This document shows positions 13,376-22,918 of a DNA stretch of 64,000 nt, piece after piece; the stretch's first letter is position 1; every line of letters starts with the position of its first letter. A program made the translations under genes and the position numbers. A model generated the notes under the pieces. The model did not search any database. It saw only the letters and a list, made by a program, of their open reading frames with translations, and had not been told where the DNA came from. This DNA is from Aphelenchoides besseyi (taxonomy: Eukaryota > Nematoda > Chromadorea > Rhabditida > Aphelenchoididae): assembly GCA_024699855.1 (NCBI GenBank), contig JAMPIQ010000001.1, forward strand, positions 15,190,001 through 15,254,000, written 5' to 3'.

Positions 13376-15459
13376 ATGCGTCGTTTGTGGTTCCTTCTGC
13401 TAACTCTCGCTCTCGTCTCCGCAATCAACCCCAACGGTGAGTTCCGAGTTGTCGGGGAAACTCAAGTAGAAGTTCAGAACTGAAGCCTTGCTTCGAGCGC
13501 TACGATGGTTTCAAGATCGTTGACGCCATTCCCTTCCACAGCGAGTGGCGAATGAAAGCCGAGGAGTGGTGTTTGGAGTTCTGTATTCGAGCATCAGTAA
13601 GTGGAGTTGATTTGAGTTGAACAATTCGGCTTTCAGAGTCGTTGTATTTCAATTGTCTACGACAAACACGCTCATATTTGCCATTACTTCAACATCAATG
13701 GAATCGAATCGGAGAAGATTGGAAAACAACCGCGAATGGTTTATTTTCAAATTTCCGAACGCAAATGTGCAGGTGAGTACTTACTGAGTTGTAACAACAA
13801 CAGATTCCAGAAAAAATGCAAGACCGAATTGAACAGGACGACTACTGGCGGAACATCCAATACCTTCGTCAACAACAAAACGAAGAAGCCAATTCAACGT
13901 CCGAGTTGCCCTTGATGGCTCAGGAAAATGCGCAGAATTCAATGGAGTCGCCACGAAGTTATCCCGAAACAACTACACAGGAAGAAGAGTTCAACGGCGA
14001 TCCCATGGAGTTTGTCAAACGTTTCAACTACGAAAAAGAACTAGAAGAGGTTGAACGCTTGATTCCCGATGATTTGTCTGATAAACAACTAATCAAAGTA
14101 ACTCCAGAAACAAGTGAGTTCGAAACTAAACAGCTCGCTGCTTCTACTCAACCTTCGACCACATCAACCACCACCGAGCAATCGACAACTACAACTCCGA
14201 CCACCACCACATCAACTACTTCTACAACTACAACCACGCCAACGACCACAACAACCGAAAAATCAACTACGACTACAGAAGAGCCGAGTACAACTTCGAC
14301 AAAATTGCAAACAACAACACACTCGGTGAAATCGTTGATTTCAACCTTTAAAGCCGTTCGAAGACCGTTGCCCGTTGAGTTGGAAAAGAAAATCGAAACT
14401 CCGGAGCTGCGAAGATCACCAATTCGGTCTACAACGCCGGAGAATCGTCATTACAGCGGCAAACGGCTTTTCACTCAACGTACGCCTGAAAGTGTTGATG
14501 ACGAATCAATGCTCAAAGCAACTGAGCCGGTGATTGATGGTGAGCTTTCAAACAACACTCAAAATCACTAGCTATCTCTAGACTGCGACGATGGACAACA
14601 AGAAATTTGGTTGGCTGTTGAGAATTCGCAAGTGAATAGTTCGCTTGCTGATTCGGTGATCAAAGTCGCCAGTCAGCCAGTGGATTGCATGTCTACTTGT
14701 CAGTCTCTTCTGGTATGTTGTTGATTGGAAATCATGTTAAAGTTTACTCGTAGATCGGCAATCATCCATGTGATTCGTTTACGTTTAATGAGCCCGCAAA
14801 ACGTTGTATTTTCCATTCAAGCCATTCGGGATTTCAAGTCAAACCCTCAGGTACAAATGACTTTAGTACACGAGCATTCCGTCGCTTTTGCTATTCTGGT
14901 AAGGGAATGTCAATACTCAAGTTCATTCTGCGTTTAGAGTCTTTGAAGCCATTCAGCGATTGTGCTGAATTTCTGGGTAAGAATTGGAGACCAATGGCTA
15001 CGAATGAACTATTTTTCAGCTTTCCGCGACTATACACTCGACATTCAACCACGTGAACTTTTTGAGGACCTGCCCGTCGGCAATGAGGGAATCTCAGCGT
15101 GCATTGAACTTTGCGTTCTGTCTCACGATTTTCGTTGTAAAGTAAGTGATCGACTGAAGACTCGGTTCTTCTCGAATTTCTGATTAACAGCTTGGATTTT
15201 AGAGTGCGTCGTTCAACACGAAGAGCGGAACCTGTTGGGTTTACGACCAGCACTCGCTTACACGGCCGGAAGACTTCAAAGAAAGTCACGATCCCGATCT
15301 TCTCTATTTCGAAAACGGCTGCATCGAAATGCCGATAAGTGCAGGTAAATCGAAGCAAACAAAACCACCTAGTGACCGATTTCAGATGTTCGAAAGAACG
15401 CAAAGTTCCAACGAATCGAACCGGTCCTTTTGGACTATCGCAAAGTAACCAAAGTCTAA
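13376..15459 (+). CDS. secreted mucin-like protein with three PAN/Apple domains
   Basis: The ATG at 13,376 starts a signal peptide (RRLWFLLLTLALVSA). The first PAN/Apple domain follows (LKPCFERYDGFKIVDAIPFH, EEWCLEFCIRASSRCISIVY, AHICHYF). Next is a long acidic stretch and a Thr/Ser-rich mucin block at about 14,140-14,320, made almost wholly of Thr, Ser and Pro codons and probably heavily O-glycosylated. A second cysteine-containing PAN-like unit begins at DCDDGQQEIWLAVENSQV, with CMSTCQS and AKRCIFHSSHSGF. A third has ISACIELCVLSHDFRC and TCWVYDQHSL. The stop is at 15,457 with AATAAA near 15,485. In nematodes, PAN/mucin proteins such as LET-653 act in apical extracellular matrix of ducts and cuticle. 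No ZP domain is seen, so this is not a full LET-653. Intron borders are all GT-AG. Confidence 0.8.
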
Positions 15460-16314
15460 CGATCTTCTTGTTAATAACCGCCATAATAAATCAACTACTC
15501 ATTTTGCGTCCAAATTGGAAACAAAGAAAACTTCTGACGATCGCGTTCTCTTCATTCGAGAATTTAGAGCAGAGCGCCGATTGACTGATCACCTGGAAGC
15601 GATTCTCTGCGCGTTTCTCGCAAAAAAATTCGGGATCTTGTTGTTCCTGATGGTCAGTTGCGTCTTTCCGACTTCGATGACGTGTCCCGTGGACATCTGC
15701 GCGTCTTCGGAATTACAAAAATTAATCACAAAATCGATTTCCATATGGCGAGAATGTTTTGTTTATTCAACGCAAACAATCTCGGCCGCCTGTTTCGTGT
15801 TTGTTGTCCATTCAGTCGATTCCACCGCTACGATCGTTTCCGCTTCCTCGAAATCCAAATCCGATTAAGAAGTTTGTTTACTGGTCACTTCGATTGGAGG
15901 GGCGAAGCCAGCGAGATACGTTTCCAGCATACTTCCGCTTTGCGGCAAAGTTCGAACGTGATTCCACGCCTGCGAGATCGGCTGGCGCTCTGTTGTGACC
16001 TCGACGTTCGCTTCCTAATCCCATTTTCATTTTTCGTGATAATCCAACGGTCATGCAGAATGCGCGTAGCGAATTTAATCGTCGTCTTCTCGATTGCGCA
16101 AAATTGCGGCCAATTTTTGTGCGTCCGTTGTCTAAAATTGGAACGCGCGCGCGACACGTGATCGTCCAATCTGATCGTCGACTCTCCGCCTTCAACCGTA
16201 GGCTCATTGTCTTGTCTTTATGATTTTGAGTAAACATACATACGCATTGATTACGAAAATTGGGTCACTGGTTGTCGTGTTTCTTTGGTCTCTCTATTCG
16301 TCACTCTTTTTTAG
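15460..16314. other. intergenic
   Basis: No recognised gene. A possible non-coding first exon of the following small reading frame could lie around 16,190-16,260, since a pyrimidine-rich acceptor (CTTTTTTTAG) ends at 16,314. Confidence 0.4.
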
Positions 16315-16527
16315 ATGTCCAGAATCACGGATCGTGTCGAACCCATGGAGAAGAGCACGGCAGTCGGCTCGTTAGGGCACGGACGACATTTGGAAGAATC
16401 GGCATGTGCACGAGTGGAAGCCAAGAAAGCAGTGAGTTTCGTTAAGAGTCTATTCAACGGTCAAGAGATGTTCTTTATTCTTATTGTTTATACAAAATTT
16501 GTACAAAAAACTTCAAAATCTGATTAA
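16315..16527 (+). CDS. short open frame after a splice acceptor, uncertain
   Basis: The ATG lies directly after TTTTTTTAG, and the first 39 codons (SRITDRVEPMEKSTAVGSLG onward) look coding before a GTGAGTTTCG donor-like site at 16,432. No following exon is found on this strand because the reverse-strand CDT1 gene begins at once. The unspliced frame runs to TGA at 16,527 (70 residues) and overlaps the CDT1 3' end by about 15 bases. No family recognised. Confidence 0.3.
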   Translation: MSRITDRVEPMEKSTAVGSLGHGRHLEESACARVEAKKAVSFVKSLFNGQEMFFILIVYTKFVQKTSKSD

Positions 16528-18064
16528 CTCCGCGCTAATAGACGCGGCTACTTTGTTAAAGTCGCGATCGACGAGCTTCAAGTACTGAGTCGTTTTCACG
16601 GTCTGGAACTCGAAATGTGCCGGTGAGATGTCGGCCAAAAGATTCGCCATTTCCGTGAAATCATCTGAAGAAGAGAAATGAGAGTGAAGAGAAGATGGAG
16701 ACTCACGTCTCAACAGACTGGGGATCGATTTCTTCAACTCCTTGAACAAGTGAGTCAGAGAGCGAGAGTCGTTCTTCAGGTATTCGTGTTGAAGGACAGG
16801 AAAGACCCTTTTTTCCAGATGCTCCAGTAGCTCGCGACGTCGCTGTGCTTGGGGGTCGATTTTCGCTTGTTCCTCTTTCAACTTCAATTCCTTTTCCTTG
16901 ATCTGAAGAGCACGAAGCAATAAGCTATAAGTTAAAGAAAACTCACACGTTCGAATTGCAATCTCTGTCGTGACTTCGGTGTCGCCGGTACGATGCTCTT
17001 TGGTGGCGATTTGATTGGCGCCGCTTGAGCTGCTCGAGCGTCTTGTGCGGCTTGGGCCGCCATAGCTCGTGGTCCCAACGGTTTCTTGGGCGGCGGAGTT
17101 TGCTCTTTCGGTGGATCGGTCAACAAAAACTCATGGATTGACCGCTGCACCAATTTCTTGGGCTGCTTCGGAATCTCAGCTTCCGGAACTTCATACTCGT
17201 TTGGATCGAAGTCCACGTAGTAGTCCTCGGATGTCCATTCGACTGCAAAAGAAAGACAAAGTCGGAAACCTTGACGTGAACTTACTGCCTAATTGCTCGA
17301 CGTAATCCGCGTGTTTCTGGCGAATGAAATCGAAAATCAGAAACTTGAAGATCGCATTCCTCAGTTTCTGTCTCTCCACATCGAGTCGTGGACCAGCGGC
17401 CGAAGTGGCAACTCTGAAATACACGAATTGAGTCACTTCGTGGTTCATTTCACCTCATTAGCGGTTTGACTGGCGACTTGGTCGGTGACTTGGGAATGTA
17501 ATCCAAATTCTCCGGTTTTCTTTGGCCCTTCACTGGTGAAATCAGTTTGGTCGGGGAGCTCATGTAAGGAGCAGTCGGCTCGCAAGTCGGAGTCAACACC
17601 ACGTAACCGTTCAAGTCTAAAGGGCCGAGCAGTGAACTCAACAAGAACGACCACTTACCTTCAGTCAAGTTGGCTCGTAGACTCATAATCCACTGGGCAG
17701 CCGCAGCTTTTCGTGTGGTTTTTTCCTTCCGTCCATTTGACGCTATACGAAGTGGGATACAGAAATAGAATCTGACCAAAGAGTTTCATGTCGAATTTCC
17801 CAGCTGCCCTAAAGCACAGGGTTAAACGATCGACCGTCCAGCACTCACGTTTTTCTCATCAGCTTCTCGATCTCGGCCACCGTCTTGAAGTTCCCTCTCC
17901 GGCCGTTGGTCGCCATCACCTGAAACGACTCTGTGATCTCGAGCTCTGCATCAGAAACTCACCAGTTCCAACGATTCGAACTGCCGGAAAAGTGACTCGA
18001 ACTTCAACGGCAAATTCGCATTCTCTTTCTTCTTGACTTTGGGAATCAAACTCGTGGACTTCAT
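16513..18064 (-). CDS. CDT1: DNA replication licensing factor CDT1
   Basis: CDT1 loads the MCM2-7 helicase at origins with ORC and CDC6. Minus strand, about eight exons. From the ATG at 18,064 come NANLPLKFESLFRQFESLE, then FKTVAEIEKLMRKT and MKLFGQILFLYPTSYSVKW, matching the geminin-binding winged helix (LP-KYE-L...FSKVK...GQI--VYPASY). A Pro/Lys/Ser-rich linker with SPTK sites follows, likely CDK phosphorylated. The C-terminal MCM-binding winged helix is clear: LLEHLEKRVFPVLQHEY, SLTHLFKELKKSIPSLLR, DFTEMANLLADISPAHF and KTTQYLKLVDRDFNKVAA. Around 17,690-17,740 the frame that reads YPTSYSVKW runs to a stop, while a neighbouring frame (RKAAAAQWIMSLRANLTE) continues into the next exon, so either a tiny unrecognised intron or a one-base indel lies there. 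The frame also stays open well upstream of the chosen ATG. Confidence 0.82.
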
Positions 18065-18311
18065 TTCGCAAACAGAAGATCGACCGAAATCAGAAGCTTT
18101 CGACCACGAAAACAGACGCCGCCACGAGAATTCGAAGCTCGAAATCTGCCGCCCAAAATGTTCGGCGACACGAACAGAAATCGATTCGCGTTCTCTTCGT
18201 TTTCGCCACTCGCGTACACGTTTCAGAGAAACTGGACGTGGAAATTTTTTCGGTTACTTTCGTGATTCTATTGATCCAACTCGACTTCCGAGTTTTCTTT
18301 TTGGATTAAAA
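18065..18311. promoter_or_regulatory. shared promoter region of CDT1 (-) and SLC33A1 (+)
   Basis: Two divergent start codons lie only 247 bases apart, so a bidirectional promoter is likely. CG-rich words are frequent. No TATA box is apparent. Confidence 0.45.
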
Positions 18312-21300
18312 ATGCGAAACAATCGAGACGCATCGGAGGTGCGGAAACGCTGCCAGCTTTCGCGACCACTTCTCCAGGAGGAGTCCGATCAGAATGGCGA
18401 AGGGTTTTACAACAGTGAAGACATGATTGCGCGAGAAGCGAATTTCGATGCCAGTGGCACCAACTTTCCGTACGTTTATCGGCCGAATACGCCGCGCGAG
18501 AAGCAAAAGTTTGCGGAAGAAGGCGAAGGCGGATTTCTGATTCACGATCCGGTAGAGGACGCGAAATGGAAGAAAGTGTACGAAAAAACAGTAAGTCTCT
18601 TGACCGTTGGATTGCAATCTATTAACTTGGCGATCTTAACTTTCTTCTTTAGCATGTTCTTTTACGACCGTTCGTGTGGCTGAAACGAATGAAAGAAACG
18701 TTGAAGGACGATTTCGGTTCGATTGCTCTCCTGTTGTTTTTGTATCTTCTCCAAGTAAGTGGCCCCATTTCGCTTCTGAAACGACCACTCTTTCAGGGAA
18801 TACCATTGGGTTTGATCTCCGCAATTCCATTGATTCTTCAGTCCAAAGAAATCACTTATTCGCAACAAGCAATCTTCTCTTTTGCCCATTGGCCGTTCAG
18901 GTAAAATATTCGATTCTATCGGTTCACTTCTTTTCTTTAGTCTGAAATTACTTTGGGCTCCAATCGTGGACTCAGTTTACGTCAAGAAAATTGGCAGGCG
19001 AAAGTCCTGGATGGTTCCGTGCCAGTGAGTCGCTCTTCTATTTCTTTTGTTCATTGTTTTTTAGGTATCTCATTGGTATTTTTCTACTCGTCGTTTCCTA
19101 CTACGTAGCTGAGATTCTTGGAACAAACAACGGTGATGGTGAGCAGAAAAAGATCTCTGCTTCGGTGACTTCGATTTTCAGGTCCAAAAACTCCGAACGT
19201 TTTTCTTTTGATGTCGATTTTTCTGCCTCTAAACTTTTTGGCCGCAACTCAAGACATTGCAGTCGATGGATGGGCGTTGACTATGTTATCACGGTAAACA
19301 GACGTCGAATAGACACTTTGAATTTGAAGTTTAGAAAGAACGTTGGCTACGCGTCCACCTGTAACGTCGTAGGCCAAACGGTTGGATTTTTCATGGGCAA
19401 CGTGGTTTTTTTAACTTTACAATCAAAAGACTTCGCAAACAAATGGATTCGAAGTGTTCCGTCCGACAAAGGACTCGTCGAGTTTGATGGCAAGTTTATT
19501 CTTTTAACAAGTTCGACCCAACCAATAAAAAGTGTCAAAGATCATCAATTCGCAGCTAAAAGACTATGGGATCGGAACGATTGAGCGATTCGAGTACCTG
19601 GTATTTTGGAACTGATCGTAGATCGCGCTCATTCCATAGCCTCCGCGTTCGCTGATAATCACTGCCGACCACCAGTTACCAAAACGACTTTCGGCCGTTT
19701 GTTTCATGTGCCTAAAACAAGCAAATAACCATGGATTGAGTCCGCTCGATTACTTGGCTTGATAGCTGTATTGATGCGGGTATAGACCGATGGTCTCCAA
19801 AATGATTTCGCGCAGTTTTTCCGACTTGCAGTTGTCTTCTGAAAAACAAACCATTGAATGTTGAACTTATTTGCACGACAACCGCAGTTCTCCAACGGAC
19901 CATTCTAATGAGGAGATCGATTGGAGAACTCGGCAATCAAACTCACGTGCCGTCCGTTGAAATGTAAAGGACGGGAAGCTGAGAAGTAGAAGAACAAAAA
20001 TCGCAGTGATCATCGCTGAAAACTTGTCGGTGAATAAAATTGCGCAAAGCGGAAAATACAAACGGCAATTTTTGTCGGATTACTCAAAATCAGTCAGTCG
20101 AAACGAAAGTTGAAAGCAAACAAAACAAATTGATTTTCAGGTTTCGTTTTCTTTTGGGGTTGGGTATTCGTGATCTCGACTACGCTGGTGCTGATCTTCA
20201 AACACGAAATCGACCACTCGCTACCCTCCACTGGATCATCGGCCCAAGAGTAAGTAGTCGGCGGGAACTAAATTTGGCGGTTTAACTCTGGGACCGTTAT
20301 GGTTGTGGGGAAGAGAAAAACGAAACAAAATAGAAAATTGAGTTTCGACAATTCACCGGGGACACCAACGCTCTCTAACAAAGACTAATTGTAGGAAAGG
20401 CGAATCGGTTCAAGACGACGAGGAATTGGAGTTGGGAGTTACGGAAACTTACTCCATTCTCGTCCGCATTCTTTGCCTTAAGCCAATGGGAATTATGGTC
20501 TTCGTGTTGTTGACTGCGAAAATTGCGTTCGCCGCCACCGATTCAATGACCGATCTGAAGCTAATTGCCGCCGGCATTACCACGGACAAAATAGCTAGTA
20601 GATCGATTTTCCTTACTCCGCTCCAAGTGATTCTGCCGTGGCTTTTGGGCAAACAGACCGCCGGACCAAAACCACTCAACGTCTTCCTATGGGCATATCC
20701 TTATAGGTAATCAGCAAGAAAAAGGACTTGGTTTATAATTTTGTTTTAGACTTTTTATGGGAATCGTTTTTGCTGCATTAGTCTACTGGACACCGTCTTT
20801 CCGTGAACCCAATGGCGAGTATCCGTATTTGTATTACGTGATTTGGATTGGAGCTTATTACCTGCAACAAGTGAGTTGAAGAGAAAAGATCGTAGTATGG
20901 AATGCTGTTCAGATATCGTCCTATTGCATCTTCTTGTCGATGATGGCTTTCAATGCGCAAATCTCTGATCCCAAAATCGGCGGCACGTACATGACTCTGC
21001 TGAACACTTTAGGAAATTTGGGAGGGAATTGGCCGGCCACTCTTGTTCTTTCGGTCACCGACTTTTTTAACCGAAAAAATTGCGTTTCAATTGCAACCAA
21101 AGCGTAAGTGTTTTCAGTCTATGGTCGAACTGAGTATTTCGGGTTTCAGGGTCCTCGGAACTTGCAACTCGAAGAACGACGAAGAACTCTGTAAGGCTGG
21201 CGGCGATGTTTGCGAGTTTGAAATCGATGGGTATTACATTTCGGCGGCCATCTGCACCATCATTGGCCTCATTTGGTACAAGTTCTTCTACTCCAGAATT

Positions 21301-21357
21301 CAGTACTTCCAAAAGATTCCACGTAACGAGTGGCGTGTGATGAAGAAAGGAAACTAA
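18312..21357 (+). CDS. SLC33A1: acetyl-CoA transporter SLC33A1 (AT-1)
   Basis: SLC33A1 is a major-facilitator-type carrier that brings acetyl-CoA into the ER lumen. The N-terminal ~90 residues are hydrophilic and cytosolic. The membrane part follows family order: LLLFLYLLQGIPLGLISAIP, LLWAPIVDSVYVKKIGRRKS, the hallmark ATQDIAVDGWALTMLSRKNV, GYASTCNVVGQTVGFFMGNV, later LKPMGIMVFVLLTAKIAFAA, KQTAGPKPLNVFLWAYPYR and GGTYMTLLNTLGNLGGNWPA. The end has a cysteine loop (GTCNSKNDEELCKAGGDVC) and a last helix. At 19,490 the exon appears to end at a GC donor (GATG|GCAAGT), and the intron runs to TTTTCAG at 20,140; this 651 base intron holds a reverse-strand gene. Stop at 21,355; AATAAA near 21,509. Complete. 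Confidence 0.93.
19564..20013 (-). CDS. small secreted protein nested in an SLC33A1 intron
   Basis: Three exons on the opposite strand. The ATG at 20,013 opens a signal peptide (ITAIFVLLLLSFPSFTFQ). An intron of ~110 bases leads to CKSEKLREIILETIGLYPHQ and YSYQAK, and a second to MKQTAESRFGNWWSAVIISE, GGYGMSAIYDQFQN and a stop at 19,564. The layout (signal peptide, one Cys, SEKL--I, then a block with --AE--FG--W) is reminiscent of nematode ground-like proteins, but most of that family's cysteines are absent, so the name is tentative. AATAAA on this strand falls at about 19,495-19,500, right at the start of the host intron, so the nested transcript uses almost all of it. Confidence 0.55.
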
Positions 21358-22084
21358 ACACCACGATTGGTTGATCACTTTTTTCTACGGGGAGATTAGT
21401 TTTTACCGAATGTGATTTTTGTAAATACGATTTCTTTCTAGTCATCCGCATTTTAATTTATTTCTTCAATACCAAAGTTTGTTGTTGAAATCGATTAGTT
21501 AATTAACGAATAAACCTTGAATCCGACAGATTTGTACCTACAAACTTCATAGCGAACACGTTTTATTCCAAAAGCGACTAGAGACCACAAGCAGACAATC
21601 TTCAGAAATTCGTTGAAAACAACAGAACCGAAACCACTGGAATGTTGAATTCTAATAGAAGTTGTGCATGGTATCTTTTATTATCAACGAGAAATTCGTT
21701 TCGTGTTTACAGCAGTAAAAACAAACGATTTGGCAGACAATGAAAACAAGACCAAGATTCGAAAAGAAATACACAGCAAACTACGTTAATATACGATAAG
21801 TTAGATGAGTGAACGACAAAGAATTACAATGCTGCTTTTGCTGCGGTATTATCGAGGATCGACGGTCCACTTAAGCAATGAATTCTTCGATGTAGGCGTT
21901 CACTTTCTCGAGTTTGTCTTCTTGAACGAAATGCGATTGTATGAGGATCAGTATCATTTATTAAACACAAATTTTACACCACAATTAGCAAACGAAAAGA
22001 ATCAAAAGAAACGATTCCGCAAATGGCATACGAGACGAACCGCCAAATTAGCTAAAAAAATTACCGTAAATGATGAACCGTTGT
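21358..22084. other. 3' ends of SLC33A1 and of eL20-ubiquitin copy A
   Basis: Holds AATAAA near 21,509 for SLC33A1 and a reverse-strand AATAAA near 21,957 for the neighbouring chimera. A 100-codon plus-strand frame at 21,805-22,110 is antisense to the latter and shows no family motif. Confidence 0.4.
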
Positions 22085-22573
22085 TCATCGTACAGTTTGC
22101 GAATCCTTGAAAGGCACGGCGAAGCGGAGAAATAAATGCAGAGTCGATTTCTTTTGGACGTTGCATTCGGCCAGAGTCCGTTCATTTTCAAGTTGTTCGC
22201 CTGAAATTTTTCTATGTAAAGAACAAAGATTTTTAACTTACCTTCAAAGACTAACCGCTGTTGATCTGCTGGAATTCCATCGTTGTCCTGGATCTTCGCT
22301 TTCACGTCTTCGATCGTGTCCGAAGCTTTAACCTCAAGCGTAATCGTTTTACCATTCAACGTATTGAGGAAGATTTGTACGCGCGTTTTCTTCACCCGAC
22401 GGCGTTGGCAAGTGAAGTACCAGTAGCGCGACTTGGCAACGAATTTCTTCAACTGAAATGGCGAAGATGAGAACAAGAAATTCGGTAGAAAAGTCGGGAA
22501 GTTTAATCGTTTTTGGAGTTTGCGAAAAAGTATCGAGAATACTCAGCGCTTCTCCAGACGGTTTGAGCGGCAT
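22085..22573 (-). pseudogene. chimera of an eL20 N-terminal piece and a degenerate ubiquitin (copy A)
   Basis: From the ATG at 22,573 the first ~40 codons do not resemble eL20. After a CATTTCAG acceptor comes the eL20 block [20 protein letters not shown], which at 22,385 switches abruptly to a ubiquitin fold: [37 protein letters not shown] and QRLVFEG, a GTAAGT...TTTCAG intron, then [20 protein letters not shown]. The C-terminus reads LFLRFAVPF instead of LRLRGG, so the conjugating Gly-Gly is lost, and the position of ubiquitin K48 is Glu. Compared with the fuller gene at 51,213, it lacks about 100 central eL20 residues, and its ubiquitin differs from that copy's, so it is a separate join. 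Probably not functional as ribosomal protein or ubiquitin. Confidence 0.65.
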
Positions 22574-22918
22574 TTTCGTTGGATCGAACTTGACAGCCAA
22601 TAAACTCAATCAAAATAATCGCGAAGCACGCAAAAACAAAAATCGCAAAATAAAAGTCGCGAAGAACTGACGAATCTGAAGATCGCCGTTGACCTAACAG
22701 ACGGCCTAAGAAAACGATCGACTTTCCGTTCGAAAGTCGTGTCGATCAAAACGCGCGATTCAAACGGCAATTTTGGTTTCCGTTGAAATCGCGTAAGATG
22801 ATCGCTGATTGAGATGGTGAGTGAGTTGTTCTTGGAAGCTATTGGTGAGTCTCCTTTTTTTGTCATTGTTTTGACTTGTTTTCAGAGCTGTTCGAAAGAA
22901 GAGTGAGAAATGAACGCG
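22385..22918 (-). repeat. segmental duplicate A of 50,869-51,401 (inverted)
   Basis: About 534 bases match 50,869-51,401 in reverse orientation with only a few differences by eye. It spans the eL20 exon, the short intergenic promoter and the first two exons of ECSIT. Such close identity, introns included, means a recent DNA-level copy and not a retrocopy. One edge is in the eL20 exon after GTGAAGAAAAC, the other in ECSIT exon 2 after AATGAACGCG. Confidence 0.85.
22574..22812. promoter_or_regulatory. copied bidirectional promoter (ECSIT/eL20 type)
   Basis: This copy of the 50,973-51,212 promoter lies between the eL20 chimera on the minus strand and the ECSIT-exon/TRRAP fusion on the plus strand. 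It keeps the CG-rich hairpin-like words and both start codons, so it could still drive transcription both ways. Confidence 0.6.

Noticed and set aside
21805..22110. Plus-strand 100-codon frame
   Set aside because: Antisense to the 3' end of the eL20-ubiquitin chimera, which has recognisable protein content and a poly(A) signal on the other strand.
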